The notes under the pieces: model-generated
What the model saw: only the letters and a program-made list of their open reading frames with translations
Databases searched by the model: none
What the model was told of the DNA's origin: nothing
Source of the DNA: Dehalococcoidales bacterium
GTDB taxonomy: Bacteria; Chloroflexota; Dehalococcoidia; E44-bin15
Assembly (NCBI GenBank): GCA_012974295.1
Contig: JAAXQM010000217.1
Span: forward strand, 1 to 11,733
Length of the DNA stretch: 11,733 nucleotides
Direction of reading: 5' to 3'
Made by a program: the position numbers and the translations under genes
Part shown: positions 5,579-11,733 of the stretch, in pieces
How positions within the stretch are numbered: the first letter of the stretch is position 1
How the letters are laid out: the number at the start of each line of letters is the position of its first letter

Positions 5579-6775
5579 CTAATCTAGAAGCTTGGTGATC
5601 GCGCCAGCACCGACGGTGCGGCCGCCTTCTCTGATGGCAAACCTAAGACCCTCATCCATGGCCACCGGCTCGATCATCTTGACTTTCATCTTGATATTAT
5701 CGCCGGGCATCACCATCTCCACTCCCTCGGGCAACTCGATGCTTCCTGTAATATCGGCAACCCTGATATAAAACTGGGGTTTATAGCCGGTGAAGAAGGG
5801 GGTATGCCTGCCGCCCTCCTCTTTGGTGAGGACATATACCTCAGCCTCGGCCTCTTTATGCGGTGTAATCGATCCTTTAGCCGCCAATACCATGCCCCGC
5901 AGTATATCGTCTCTTTCCTTCCCGCGTATAAGACAACCGACAGCATCACCGGGTTGCCCATCAGGCAAAGTCTTGTGGAACATCTCCAGGCTGGTGACCA
6001 CGACCTTCTGCGTCGCTTTCAGCCCTACGATATCTACCTCATCCCCGGGCTTGATAACACCGCGCTCTACACGACCGGTAACAACTGTCCCACGCCCTTT
6101 AATGCTAAAGACATCTTCAACGGGCATAAGGAATGGCTTGTCCTTGTCGCGTACGGGTGTGGGTATGTTGTCATCTACGGCATCCATTAGCTTCAAGATG
6201 GCGCCGCACCACTGACATTCGCGCTTCCCGCAGCCACACTCCAGAGCCTTAAGGGCACTGACCCTAATGACCGTACTGCCGGGGAAACCGTATTTAGGCA
6301 GCACTTCCTCCTGCAACTCAAGCTCGGTCACTTCAAGCAACTCCTCGTCATCCACCATATCTACTTTATTCAGAGCGCATACGATAGCGGGCACCTCCAC
6401 CTGACCTGCTAGCAGAAGGTGCTCCCTGGTTTGCGGCATCACTCCATCATCAGCGGCGATTACAAGGATAGCACCGTCCATCTGTGCAGCTCCCGTGATC
6501 ATGTTCTTGATATAGTCAGCGTGGCCAGGGCAATCGACGTGTGCGTAGTGTCGCTTTTCCGTTTCATACTCGATATGAGCGATGGCGATGGTTAGCCCTC
6601 GAGCCTTCTCCTCGGGGGCATTATCGATGGTATCAAAGGCGCGGAATTCCGTGGAACCTGCAGCGGCTAGCACCTTGGTAATTGCCGCTGTCAGCGTGGT
6701 CTTACCGTGGTCGACGTGTCCGATAGTTCCCACGTTTACATGGGGCTTTGTTCGATCAAAGACTTTCTTTGCCAT
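5579..6775 (-). CDS. tuf: Translation elongation factor Tu, with an extra four-cysteine cluster
   Basis: EF-Tu carries aminoacyl-tRNA to the ribosome as a GTP complex. The 398 residues contain all GTPase motifs: GHVDHGKT (19-26), the switch I Thr in RGLTIA (T62), DCPGH (81-85), NKVD (136-139) and SAL (173-175). Domain 2 (KGRGTVVTGRVERG) and domain 3 (FTGYKPQFYIRVADITG) follow. Odd features are DDGVMPQT where most have TDGPMPQT, and a CGCGKRECQWCG segment at residues 180-191. The latter falls where some EF-Tu proteins carry a variable insert, and its cysteines (C180, C182, C187, C190) could bind a metal. ATG start with GGAGGA. It follows tRNA-Thr by 17 bases. Confidence 0.97.
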   Translation of the reverse strand: MAKKVFDRTKPHVNVGTIGHVDHGKTTLTAAITKVLAAAGSTEFRAFDTIDNAPEEKARGLTIAIAHIEYETEKRHYAHVDCPGHADYIKNMITGAAQMDGAILVIAADDGVMPQTREHLLLAGQVEVPAIVCALNKVDMVDDEELLEVTELELQEEVLPKYGFPGSTVIRVSALKALECGCGKRECQWCGAILKLMDAVDDNIPTPVRDKDKPFLMPVEDVFSIKGRGTVVTGRVERGVIKPGDEVDIVGLKATQKVVVTSLEMFHKTLPDGQPGDAVGCLIRGKERDDILRGMVLAAKGSITPHKEAEAEVYVLTKEEGGRHTPFFTGYKPQFYIRVADITGSIELPEGVEMVMPGDNIKMKVKMIEPVAMDEGLRFAIREGGRTVGAGAITKLLD

Positions 6776-6792
6776 TTCTCCTCCTCAACTTT

Positions 6793-6864
6793 AGCCCACA
6801 GCCAGAGTTGAACTGGCGACCCCCTTCTTACCAAGAAGGTGCTCTACCACTGAGCTATGTGGGC
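6793..6864 (-). tRNA. tRNA-Thr (anticodon GGT)
   Basis: The full cloverleaf folds on the minus strand. The acceptor GCCCACA pairs with TGTGGGC and the D stem is GCTC/GAGC. The anticodon stem CCTTC/GAAGG carries loop TTGGTAA (anticodon GGT), and the T stem GCCAG/CTGGC carries loop TTCAACT. CCA is not encoded. The discriminator base is T. It lies between the promoter and tuf, as thrT does before tufB in Escherichia coli, so it must be processed out of the tuf transcript. Confidence 0.97.
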
Positions 6865-6880
6865 AACCGAATCGTAGCTA

Positions 6881-6909
6881 ATTTTAAGGTAACTAAAATG
6901 AAAAGTCAA
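6881..6909 (-). promoter_or_regulatory. Strong sigma70-type promoter of the tRNA-Thr/tuf/ribosomal operon
   Basis: TTGACT (6904-6909) and TAAAAT (6881-6886) on the minus strand are separated by an ideal 17 bases. The predicted start lies about 10 bases before the tRNA 5' end. The AT-rich spacer and near-consensus boxes fit a highly expressed operon. Confidence 0.8.
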
Positions 6910-7290
6910 GTTAGAGACCGCATTCTTATAGAAATACGGACCCGGTTACTAGTATAACATCTTTGGCTGAGATTTACATGGTTAATTGCCGTTGTTAGGG
7001 TAAATTGAGGGTGATGATAGAAAAGTATCAGGATAAGCAAGAAGTCTTTCGTATGGTTTTAACAAGTTAAAGAATATAGCGATGATCTGAAGAAGATCAG
7101 CGTCCACTGTATGTGGCAATTCATGTGCTGTCCAGCCAGTATACAAAATCCCTGGGGGGGAATCATGGCCCATCACCAATGAGGCGGGCAGGCCAGATAG
7201 TAGTTTACCACCAGAATCGAGTTCTAGCCCTACCGTTTCCGTAACTCAAGGAGAATTGGGGCTTACCCCCGGTTTGGGAACTGAGGGTTG
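6910..7290. other. Gene-poor stretch with one unassigned open frame
   Basis: A minus-strand frame is open from 7245 to a TAA at 6982 (87 codons). It reads protein-like in places (ELDSGGKLLSGLPASLVMGHD, then ADLLQIIAIFFNLLKPYERLL). The possible starts cluster as TTG-GTG-ATG at 7171-7179, giving 63-65 residues, but none has a ribosome binding site. I recognise no family. It may be a 5'-truncated remnant or chance. A GGGG/CCCC hairpin near 7256-7268, just after the helix-turn-helix gene, has no good T-run. Nothing else stands out. Confidence 0.3.
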
Positions 7291-7674
7291 TTAGTCGCCA
7301 ATTCTGATTTTGAACAGCCGTCTCCACCAGGGTTGTCGGGGAGCAATAAGCAACTTCACCTGGTTCTCGAGGGAACGTATACGCTCTTGAGCTGCGCCAA
7401 GTTGACCGGCAAGCTGCAGGTTTCTTTCCTGTAGCTCCCTGACCATGTCCAGACCCTGGGTAGGGTCATTGACTATACCTATAGCGGTATCTTTGTCTAA
7501 GGGTTTATTGGTTACCAGACCGGGTGGAATATTAAGGATGCGGTACTCGTTGCCGTATTTGCCAGCGCAAAGCTCAGCGGGAACCTTACCGTCTTTGATA
7601 AACCGTCTAACCGTTTTTGGAGATACCCCAATAACGGATGCGGCTTCTTTAATTGAAAGACCCTGAACTGACAT
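7291..7674 (-). CDS. Small MerR/excisionase-type helix-turn-helix protein with coiled coil
   Basis: This 127-residue protein starts with a helix-turn-helix of the HTH_17/excisionase kind (GLSIKEAASVIGVSPKTVRRFI, residues 5-26, then DGKVPAE and GKYGNEYRI forming the wing). The middle is a polar linker. Residues 74-110 form a heptad-like coiled coil (VRELQERNLQLAGQLGAAQERI), and the tail has a Trp/Arg motif (PWWRRLFKIRIGD). This layout suggests a dimeric or oligomeric DNA-binding protein; the partner and target are unknown. Similar domains occur in plasmid, phage and chromosomal proteins, so it does not by itself show mobile DNA. ATG start without a ribosome binding site; the promoter is almost adjacent. 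Confidence 0.8.
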   Translation of the reverse strand: MSVQGLSIKEAASVIGVSPKTVRRFIKDGKVPAELCAGKYGNEYRILNIPPGLVTNKPLDKDTAIGIVNDPTQGLDMVRELQERNLQLAGQLGAAQERIRSLENQVKLLIAPRQPWWRRLFKIRIGD

Positions 7675-7688
7675 AGGTATTGGTTAAG

Positions 7689-7716
7689 GGTATGCCCAGG
7701 GCAATGGTATTGTCAA
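7689..7716 (-). promoter_or_regulatory. Promoter of the helix-turn-helix gene, nearly leaderless
   Basis: A perfect -35 TTGACA (7711-7716) and a weaker -10 CATACC (7689-7694) are 16 bases apart on the minus strand. The expected start is only about 6-8 bases before the ATG at 7674, which fits the absence of a ribosome binding site there. Confidence 0.5.
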
Positions 7717-7868
7717 GGGATTGTTCTATTGTAATCCGAATGATACTGATTTAAAAAAGGGAAAGACCGTGGTATTCTTCTTCTCAGCTGAAGGAGGGCG
7801 TTAGTTACTACGCCGGACGAGATGGCCAGCGGTAAATGATTCGTATCGACGCTAAGTATAATAGTAGT

Positions 7869-8519
7869 TTAAGCCTCGGCCAGGAATGTTGCTCCCGAGA
7901 CAACGAAGTATACTCCCAGGCCGATAAGGGCTACGCCACATAGTAGAAGTAACCCTCGGTATACCCTTGCTGTCATAAACCGCTTCCCCCGTGCGACGGT
8001 AAAAGACACAATACTATACCACCCCAGGTCGGCTAGGATATGGCCAAAGAAGAAAATGACCACACCTATTACCCCTGCCGCCAGGGACCATAGTACCCAA
8101 GTGGTTCCAACTGTAGCCCACCATATGAACCAGTAGGGGTTGGCCACACTTAGCAGCGCACCGGTGGCAATAAGCCACCGACCCCGCCTTGCCGACTGAG
8201 CGCTGACCTCAAGTGGAGCCATAGTCCGGCGAGCCTGGCGCAGTATAGCGAAAGCCAAGGCCAGTAGGAAGAGGCCGCCGATCACCCCAATGATACCAGC
8301 CACCATGCTTTGCTCCAGAACCTCGCTCAGACCCCACGCGAGGGCCACTATAAGAGGAAGTTCGACTATCGCGTGGCCCAGGACAAGGAGCGGGCCAGCA
8401 CGAGCCCCCCTTTTCGCCGATTCGCTGATGCAGACAGCGAGGACAGGCCCGGGCATCACAGCACCAGAGAGGCCGATAACAAAAGCAGTAGCGAAAATAA
8501 GGAAGAGACTGGTGGGCAC
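7869..8519 (-). CDS. LysE/RhtB-family amino acid exporter
   Basis: A 216-residue, very hydrophobic protein of the normal size for the LysE family, which exports amino acids or related small molecules across the inner membrane by proton exchange. About six membrane segments can be drawn: residues 3-31, 41-63, 70-95, 112-137, 141-165 and 187-212. The first holds the family signature GAVMPGPVLAVCIS with the PGP at residues 23-25. A second hallmark, LSVANPYWFIWW, lies near residues 122-134. A charged loop follows segment 3. The substrate cannot be told. The start is GTG (8517-8519) with no ribosome binding site, and an in-frame TGA lies five codons upstream, so the start choice is narrow. Confidence 0.9.
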   Translation of the reverse strand: MPTSLFLIFATAFVIGLSGAVMPGPVLAVCISESAKRGARAGPLLVLGHAIVELPLIVALAWGLSEVLEQSMVAGIIGVIGGLFLLALAFAILRQARRTMAPLEVSAQSARRGRWLIATGALLSVANPYWFIWWATVGTTWVLWSLAAGVIGVVIFFFGHILADLGWYSIVSFTVARGKRFMTARVYRGLLLLCGVALIGLGVYFVVSGATFLAEA

Positions 8520-8525
8520 TAGCCC

Positions 8526-8554
8526 AGTTTGTCATATGGCATAGACAAAGTCAA
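8526..8554 (-). promoter_or_regulatory. Promoter of the LysE-type gene, probably leaderless
   Basis: TTGACT (8549-8554) and CAAACT (8526-8531) are 17 bases apart on the minus strand. Only six bases separate the -10 box from the GTG start, so transcription would begin at or next to the start codon. This matches the missing ribosome binding site. The -10 is weak. Confidence 0.45.
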
Positions 8555-8650
8555 TTTACTTTCGTTACGCTTATGATGAGACCGGGGAACCTGCGGTAGC
8601 TATATAGTTTCTCTATCGATGTACATGCTGAATAAGGTTGGTCCAAGGGT

Positions 8651-8679
8651 AAAGGAGGTTCTACGAGACCTCCACCTTT
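8651..8679 (-). terminator. Hairpin after the flavoprotein gene, possible terminator
   Basis: On the minus strand GGAGG (8669-8673) pairs with CCTCC (8654-8658), with an inner TCT/AGA pairing round a 3-base loop. It is 14 bases past the stop of the flavoprotein gene. It is followed by only TTT, so termination would be weak or need a protein factor. Confidence 0.4.
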
Positions 8680-8692
8680 GCTGATTCATCTA

Positions 8693-9268
8693 CTAACCAT
8701 GCAGTTTCTTTAGCAGCCAGGCCATATTTTGGCCCAGAACTTGTATGGTATCAATACCTTCGACATCGTTATCGACGTCACCCTTTTCCAGCCCAAAGGC
8801 GAAATTCCAGTAGGATGAGCCTGGTACAATCATCTCGCTGATAAGGAAAAAGTGGTTGATTGTATCGAAAGCATGTATTTGTCCGGCCCGGCGCGCGGCA
8901 ATTACAGCAACGCCAACCTTACGTCGGAGAAGCCCTCCATTGGCCTTGCACACCATGCACGCACGATCGATTAGCGCTTTCATTTCTGAAGACACACTTG
9001 TAACATAGACAGGGGAGCCCAGTATGATTCCGTCGGCCTCTACCATCTTCTCGACATATGTGTTCAAGTTGTCCTTTGTTTGAACGCAGCGCTTGTCGGC
9101 GTTGATCCAGCACTTATAGCAGGCCAGGCAGCCTCGAAGCGGTTTGGGGGCGAGCTGTATCATCTCGGTTTCAATGCCTTCCTTTTCCAACTCACCGAAA
9201 ACGTGTTTAATAAGAATTGCTGTGTTGCTGTCTTTACGGGCACTGCCATTGAAGGCTACAACTTTCAT
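8693..9268 (-). CDS. NAD(P)H-dependent iron-sulfur flavoprotein (flavodoxin-like fold)
   Basis: The 191-residue protein has the flavodoxin-like NADPH-dependent FMN reductase fold. A first strand with the FMN phosphate loop (VVAFNGSARKDSNT, residues 3-16) and the flavin-contact motif ILGSPVY (82-88) are present. Between them is a compact cysteine set C47-x2-C50-x2-C53-x7-C61, the pattern of iron-sulfur flavoproteins that hold a [4Fe-4S] cluster beside FMN. Family members pass electrons from ferredoxin or NAD(P)H to varied acceptors in anaerobes; the acceptor here is unknown. ATG start with AGGAGG seven bases upstream. It seems to be a single-gene unit with its own promoter and a downstream hairpin. 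Confidence 0.88.
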   Translation of the reverse strand: MKVVAFNGSARKDSNTAILIKHVFGELEKEGIETEMIQLAPKPLRGCLACYKCWINADKRCVQTKDNLNTYVEKMVEADGIILGSPVYVTSVSSEMKALIDRACMVCKANGGLLRRKVGVAVIAARRAGQIHAFDTINHFFLISEMIVPGSSYWNFAFGLEKGDVDNDVEGIDTIQVLGQNMAWLLKKLHG

Positions 9269-9288
9269 TGAAAATCCTCCTTTTTATC

Positions 9289-9306
9289 AATATACCATGA
9301 TCATGG
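9289..9306 (-). promoter_or_regulatory. -10 box and adjoining 12-bp palindrome before the flavoprotein gene
   Basis: TATATT (9289-9294) on the minus strand is a good -10 box, 20 bases before the flavoprotein ATG. It abuts a perfect 12-bp palindrome CCATGATCATGG (9295-9306) that fills most of the spacer. No good -35 is seen. A repressor or activator site is plausible; the protein is unknown. Confidence 0.4.
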
Positions 9307-9650
9307 GAATCAATTGAAACAATATGCCAAACCTGTTGGACATTTCAGCTTCATTGAGAAAAGTCAAACTGTGCATCGATTACCGATAGGGACATCGTAG
9401 ACAACAGCGGGACGGTTGTCAATACGTAGGAGTGAGGGGGGCAGTTTAAAACTGGCTCGTATCCTATAGATGCCTCAAGGGAGCAGGGTGCGACAAAAAG
9501 GCTAAGAGGTTCAGTGACATGGGTTTGACAGAAGCAGGCTGGGGGTATTCAACTATTGTAAAAAAGGCTATATATCTTCTGTGAAGTAAATTGATCTGCC
9601 GTATGTAGGTATTATAAAATCCTAAGGTTGACTTATTATGGAAACTCACC
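9307..9650. other. Intergenic stretch without a recognised gene
   Basis: A 6-bp hairpin (GACAAC 9400-9405 with GTTGTC 9415-9420) is present. A plus-strand frame is open from about 9450 to a TGA at 9582-9584 (44 codons; the part from the ATG at 9519 reads MGLTEAGWGYSTIVKKAIYLL). It has no ribosome binding site and I know no match. The overlapping minus-strand frame 9464-9664 looks like chance and overlaps the end of the SRPBCC gene. No RNA gene or mobile element is visible. Confidence 0.35.
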
Positions 9651-10094
9651 CTAAGATTCGGCACGTTTCTTCAGGTCCTGGCAGTATCCGATGAAAGCAC
9701 GTTGAAGTTTTTTCCCGTAGAGCAGGTTGACAAGCGGAGCGAGTATGCCATGAAATTCTTCGTAGTTTATAAAATGTGTTCGTTTTTCGTTTGCAGGCTC
9801 ACAAATTTGCCAGCGGTAACTCTTTATCCCGGGTCTTCCCTTTGTCCTAGATGTTCCCCAGCAGACCCGGTACTGCTCTGGCTCGTAGTTCAGGAATACT
9901 TCCTTTTCATCCCTTAGAAGCTGTTTCTCCGTCATTTGGCAGTCCAGGAGAAACTCCTCTCCGACTACGATCTGCTTTACTCCCATTCTGGGAGTGAACG
10001 TGTTCCATTCAGGATACCGCTCCAAATCGATGATAATGTTCCATACCTTCTCGACCGGTGCATCTATATCGATTTCGCTTCGGGTTACTTTCAT
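9651..10094 (-). CDS. SRPBCC/START-like ligand-binding domain protein
   Basis: The 147 residues form one SRPBCC (Bet v1-like, polyketide cyclase/dehydrase) domain. It opens with the typical strand and helix (VTRSEIDIDAPVEKVWNIIIDLERYPEWNTFTPRM). Strands around VGEEFLLDC and YRVCWGTSR follow, then THFINYEEFHGILAPLV and a long C-terminal helix (LQRAFIGYCQDLKKRAE). Such domains bind hydrophobic ligands in a deep cavity, and many bacterial examples have no assigned substrate. ATG start with GGAGGAG upstream and its own extended -10 promoter. Neighbours give no clear pathway. Confidence 0.85.
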   Translation of the reverse strand: MKVTRSEIDIDAPVEKVWNIIIDLERYPEWNTFTPRMGVKQIVVGEEFLLDCQMTEKQLLRDEKEVFLNYEPEQYRVCWGTSRTKGRPGIKSYRWQICEPANEKRTHFINYEEFHGILAPLVNLLYGKKLQRAFIGYCQDLKKRAES

Positions 10095-10112
10095 TTTGTC
10101 TCCTCCCCGACA

Positions 10113-10121
10113 ATTATAGCA
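10113..10121 (-). promoter_or_regulatory. Extended -10 promoter of the SRPBCC gene
   Basis: TGCTATAAT on the minus strand is a consensus extended -10 element (TGn plus TATAAT). No clear -35 is seen, which is common for extended -10 promoters. The predicted leader is about 12 bases and carries GGAGGAG. Confidence 0.6.
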
Positions 10122-10222
10122 AAATCAATACGTCACGACATTGAGCATTAGTGGCCACCGTTAGCCGGTGACCTAGTTGTTTGAGTGTAGAGACCTGGAA
10201 TCTATTGATCTCGGTGTCGTCA

Positions 10223-11617
10223 TCACCCTTCAGTGTTTTCGCCCTGGTTGCTTAAGAAAAGGATATACTTCACTACCTCCCTCTGCTCCTGGCTATCAGT
10301 TACAGATTCACATCCGCCAAATATCTCGACTGACTCCTTAAGCTGAGGGCTCATATTAGTGGGCTTCTTCCTATCCAAAGCCTTGGTCATGGCAGAGCAA
10401 AGCTTAGTCCGATCACAGGGCTTAACGATGTAGTCAAGTACACCTAGTTCTAATGATTCCTTCGCAGTTCTTGCATCGGCATGGCCAGTGGTGAGCATGG
10501 GAACGGTATCCGGGCTCACCTTCCGAAATTCTTGAATCAGTTCCAGCCCCCCCATATGGGGCATTACGATATCGGCCAGGAGCAGGTCAAAGGACTGGTT
10601 TGTCAGCTGCAGGGCTTCCTCCCCGCTACCCACAGCGACTGTCTCATACCCCTCACGGTCAAGAATCTCTTTCATCATATCCAGCACATCAGGTTGGTCA
10701 TCAACGATAAGAATTCTTGCCTGTTTCTGCTTCTGGCTCTTAATGATGGACTCACTCTCGCTGGACGGTTCAATTGACTCCTTCTGCTGGGGTTGTTTAT
10801 CGGTATGCCTCTTATTATCACAAGCTTTGGCTACCGCAGTACAAAGCTTAACACGATCAAAGGGCTTAACGATGTAGTCATATACATCTAGTTCCAATGC
10901 TTCCTTCGCAGTTCTTACATCGGCATGGCCAGTGGTGAGCATGGGCACAGTATCCGGGCTCACCTTCCGAAATTCTTGAATCAGCTCCAGCCCCCCCATA
11001 TGGGGCATTACGATATCCGCCATGAGCAGATCAAAGCCCTGATTCGCCATTTGCAGGGCTTCTTCCCCGCTACCAACAGCGACTGTCTCATACCCCTCAC
11101 GGTCAAGGATCTCTTTCATCATATCCAGCACATCGGGCTGGTCGTCAACGATAAGAATTCTTGTCTGCCTCTGTTCCTGGTTTTTAATTATGGTTTCACC
11201 GTCTCTGGACGGTTTTATTGACTCCTTCCGCCGGGGTTTTTCATCGGTATGCCTCTTCCTGTCCAAAGCTTTCACCACGGCAGCGCAGAGCCCATCGCGC
11301 TCAAAGGGTTTCAGGATGTTATCATATATACCCAGTTCTACTGCTGCCTTTGCTGTTTCGACACTGGCGTAGCCAGTTATAAGCATGGGTATGGTATCCG
11401 GGCTAACCTCTCGAAATGCTCTAACTAGCTCTAAACCCATCATATGCGGCATGAAGATATCGGCCAGGAGCAGATCAAAACCCTGATTTGCCATTTGCAG
11501 GGCTTCCTCCCCGCTACCCACAGCGACTGTCTCATACCCCTCACGGTCAAGGATCTCCTTCATCATCTCCAGTTCGGCAGACTGGTCATCAACGATAAGA
11601 ATTCTTACTTTAGTCAT
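10223..11617 (-). CDS. Three tandem response-regulator receiver domains, no output domain
   Basis: The 464 residues are three CheY-like receiver domains in units of 148 residues, plus a 20-residue tail. Each keeps the acidic pair, phospho-acceptor Asp, Thr and Lys: D10/D11, D53, T81, K103; D158/D159, D201, T229, K251; D306/D307, D349, T377, K399. All three should therefore accept phosphate. The linkers (HTDEKPRRKESIKPS and similar) are charged and probably flexible. No histidine kinase, DNA-binding or enzymatic domain follows, so the protein probably relays or buffers phosphate, or signals by protein contacts. The third domain has KPC in place of KPF, and the tail (VVKYILFLSNQGENTEG) is unlike the rest. 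ATG start with GAGAGGAG upstream. The partner kinase is not in the window. Confidence 0.93.
   Translation of the reverse strand: MTKVRILIVDDQSAELEMMKEILDREGYETVAVGSGEEALQMANQGFDLLLADIFMPHMMGLELVRAFREVSPDTIPMLITGYASVETAKAAVELGIYDNILKPFERDGLCAAVVKALDRKRHTDEKPRRKESIKPSRDGETIIKNQEQRQTRILIVDDQPDVLDMMKEILDREGYETVAVGSGEEALQMANQGFDLLMADIVMPHMGGLELIQEFRKVSPDTVPMLTTGHADVRTAKEALELDVYDYIVKPFDRVKLCTAVAKACDNKRHTDKQPQQKESIEPSSESESIIKSQKQKQARILIVDDQPDVLDMMKEILDREGYETVAVGSGEEALQLTNQSFDLLLADIVMPHMGGLELIQEFRKVSPDTVPMLTTGHADARTAKESLELGVLDYIVKPCDRTKLCSAMTKALDRKKPTNMSPQLKESVEIFGGCESVTDSQEQREVVKYILFLSNQGENTEG
10286..11617. repeat. Three direct repeats of 444 bp within the receiver gene
   Basis: Units at 11174-11617, 10730-11173 and 10286-10729 align without any length change. 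For example GTCTCATACCCCTCACGG starts at 11529, 11085 and 10641, exactly 444 bp apart each time. The second and third domains are nearly identical over long DNA stretches, and the first is more diverged in its phosphorylation-site half. This indicates recent tandem duplication or ongoing gene conversion. Confidence 0.92.
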
Positions 11618-11672
11618 AGCTTATCAACTCCTCTCCAATAACCTCCTGGTATCCTTCAGTATTCCCTTGCAT
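11610..11672 (-). CDS. Possible 20-residue leader peptide overlapping the receiver gene
   Basis: A short frame starts at ATG 11670-11672, with GAGGG seven bases upstream, and encodes MQGNTEGYQEVIGEELISYD. Its TAA overlaps the first codons of the receiver gene by 8 bases, an arrangement that would couple translation. It contains the receiver gene's own ribosome binding site. QGNTEG resembles the receiver protein's C-terminal QGENTEG, so it could instead be a remnant of a duplicated gene end. It may equally be chance. Confidence 0.25.
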   Translation of the reverse strand: MQGNTEGYQEVIGEELISYD

Positions 11673-11733
11673 ATGCCATCCCTCATATTATGAGATCATT
11701 GTAGTAGAATATATATTGTTTATTAAATATATA

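Noticed and set aside
7256..7268. GGGG/CCCC hairpin after the helix-turn-helix gene
   Set aside because: Downstream sequence AATTCTCCTT is not a convincing T-run, so no terminator was called.
7291..7674. Idea that the helix-turn-helix gene marks a prophage or integrative element
   Set aside because: No integrase, attachment-site repeat at the tRNA-Thr gene, or phage gene is present in the window.
9450..9584. Plus-strand fragment ending KKAIYLL
   Set aside because: It looks mildly protein-like but has no ribosome binding site, is very short and matches nothing I recognise; noted only under the intergenic stretch.
9464..9664. Minus-strand frame of 66 codons between the flavoprotein and SRPBCC genes
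   Set aside because: No ribosome binding site, no recognisable motif, and it overlaps the end of the SRPBCC gene in another frame.
10156..10170. Hairpin CACCG-TTAGC-CGGTG after the receiver gene
   Set aside because: The stem is only 5 bp and no T-run follows on the minus strand, so it was not called a terminator.
1..11733. CRISPR arrays or insertion sequences
   Set aside because: No regularly spaced short repeats, transposase motifs or terminal inverted repeats were seen; the only clear repeats are the in-gene ones in rplL and the receiver gene.

Overview
The window looks like a chromosomal segment of a bacterium with moderate G+C content. The best guess is Chloroflexota, probably Dehalococcoidia-like. 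This rests on the gene order tRNA-Thr, tuf, rpmG, secE, nusG, rplK, rplA, rplJ, rplL with no rpoB after rplL, and on the general look of the proteins. No 16S rRNA gene is present, so the assignment is inference.

Nearly everything reads on the minus strand. From right to left (the direction of transcription), the segment opens with a protein made of three tandem receiver domains and no output domain (10223-11617), which a 20-codon ORF may precede. Separate small units follow: a SRPBCC/START-like protein (9651-10094), an iron-sulfur flavoprotein-type NAD(P)H oxidoreductase (8693-9268), a LysE-family exporter (7869-8519), and a small helix-turn-helix/coiled-coil protein (7291-7674). The last two have sigma70-like promoters so close to their start codons that the mRNAs should be leaderless or nearly so. 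A gene-poor stretch (about 6910-7290) holds one unassigned open frame.

The core is a translation and secretion operon. A strong promoter (6881-6909) drives tRNA-Thr(GGT), then EF-Tu, L33, SecE, NusG, L11, L1, L10 and L7/L12. Two internal control points are visible. One is a possible weak terminator plus TATAAT box between secE and nusG. The other is a clear L10-type leader with a rho-independent terminator, and an 11-bp competing helix, between rplA and rplJ. Instead of rpoB, rplL is followed with short spacing by a dimeric alpha/beta-barrel (ABM-type) protein, the JAMM protein RadC, and an extended SDR/epimerase that runs off the left edge.

The most unusual items are: L7/L12 with an 81-residue Glu/Lys-rich repetitive N-terminal extension and a well-placed internal ribosome binding site that would yield the normal-length protein; an EF-Tu with a four-cysteine cluster in its G domain; and the 444-bp triplicated receiver module. 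No CRISPR array, insertion sequence, prophage or complete undescribed defence system was seen.
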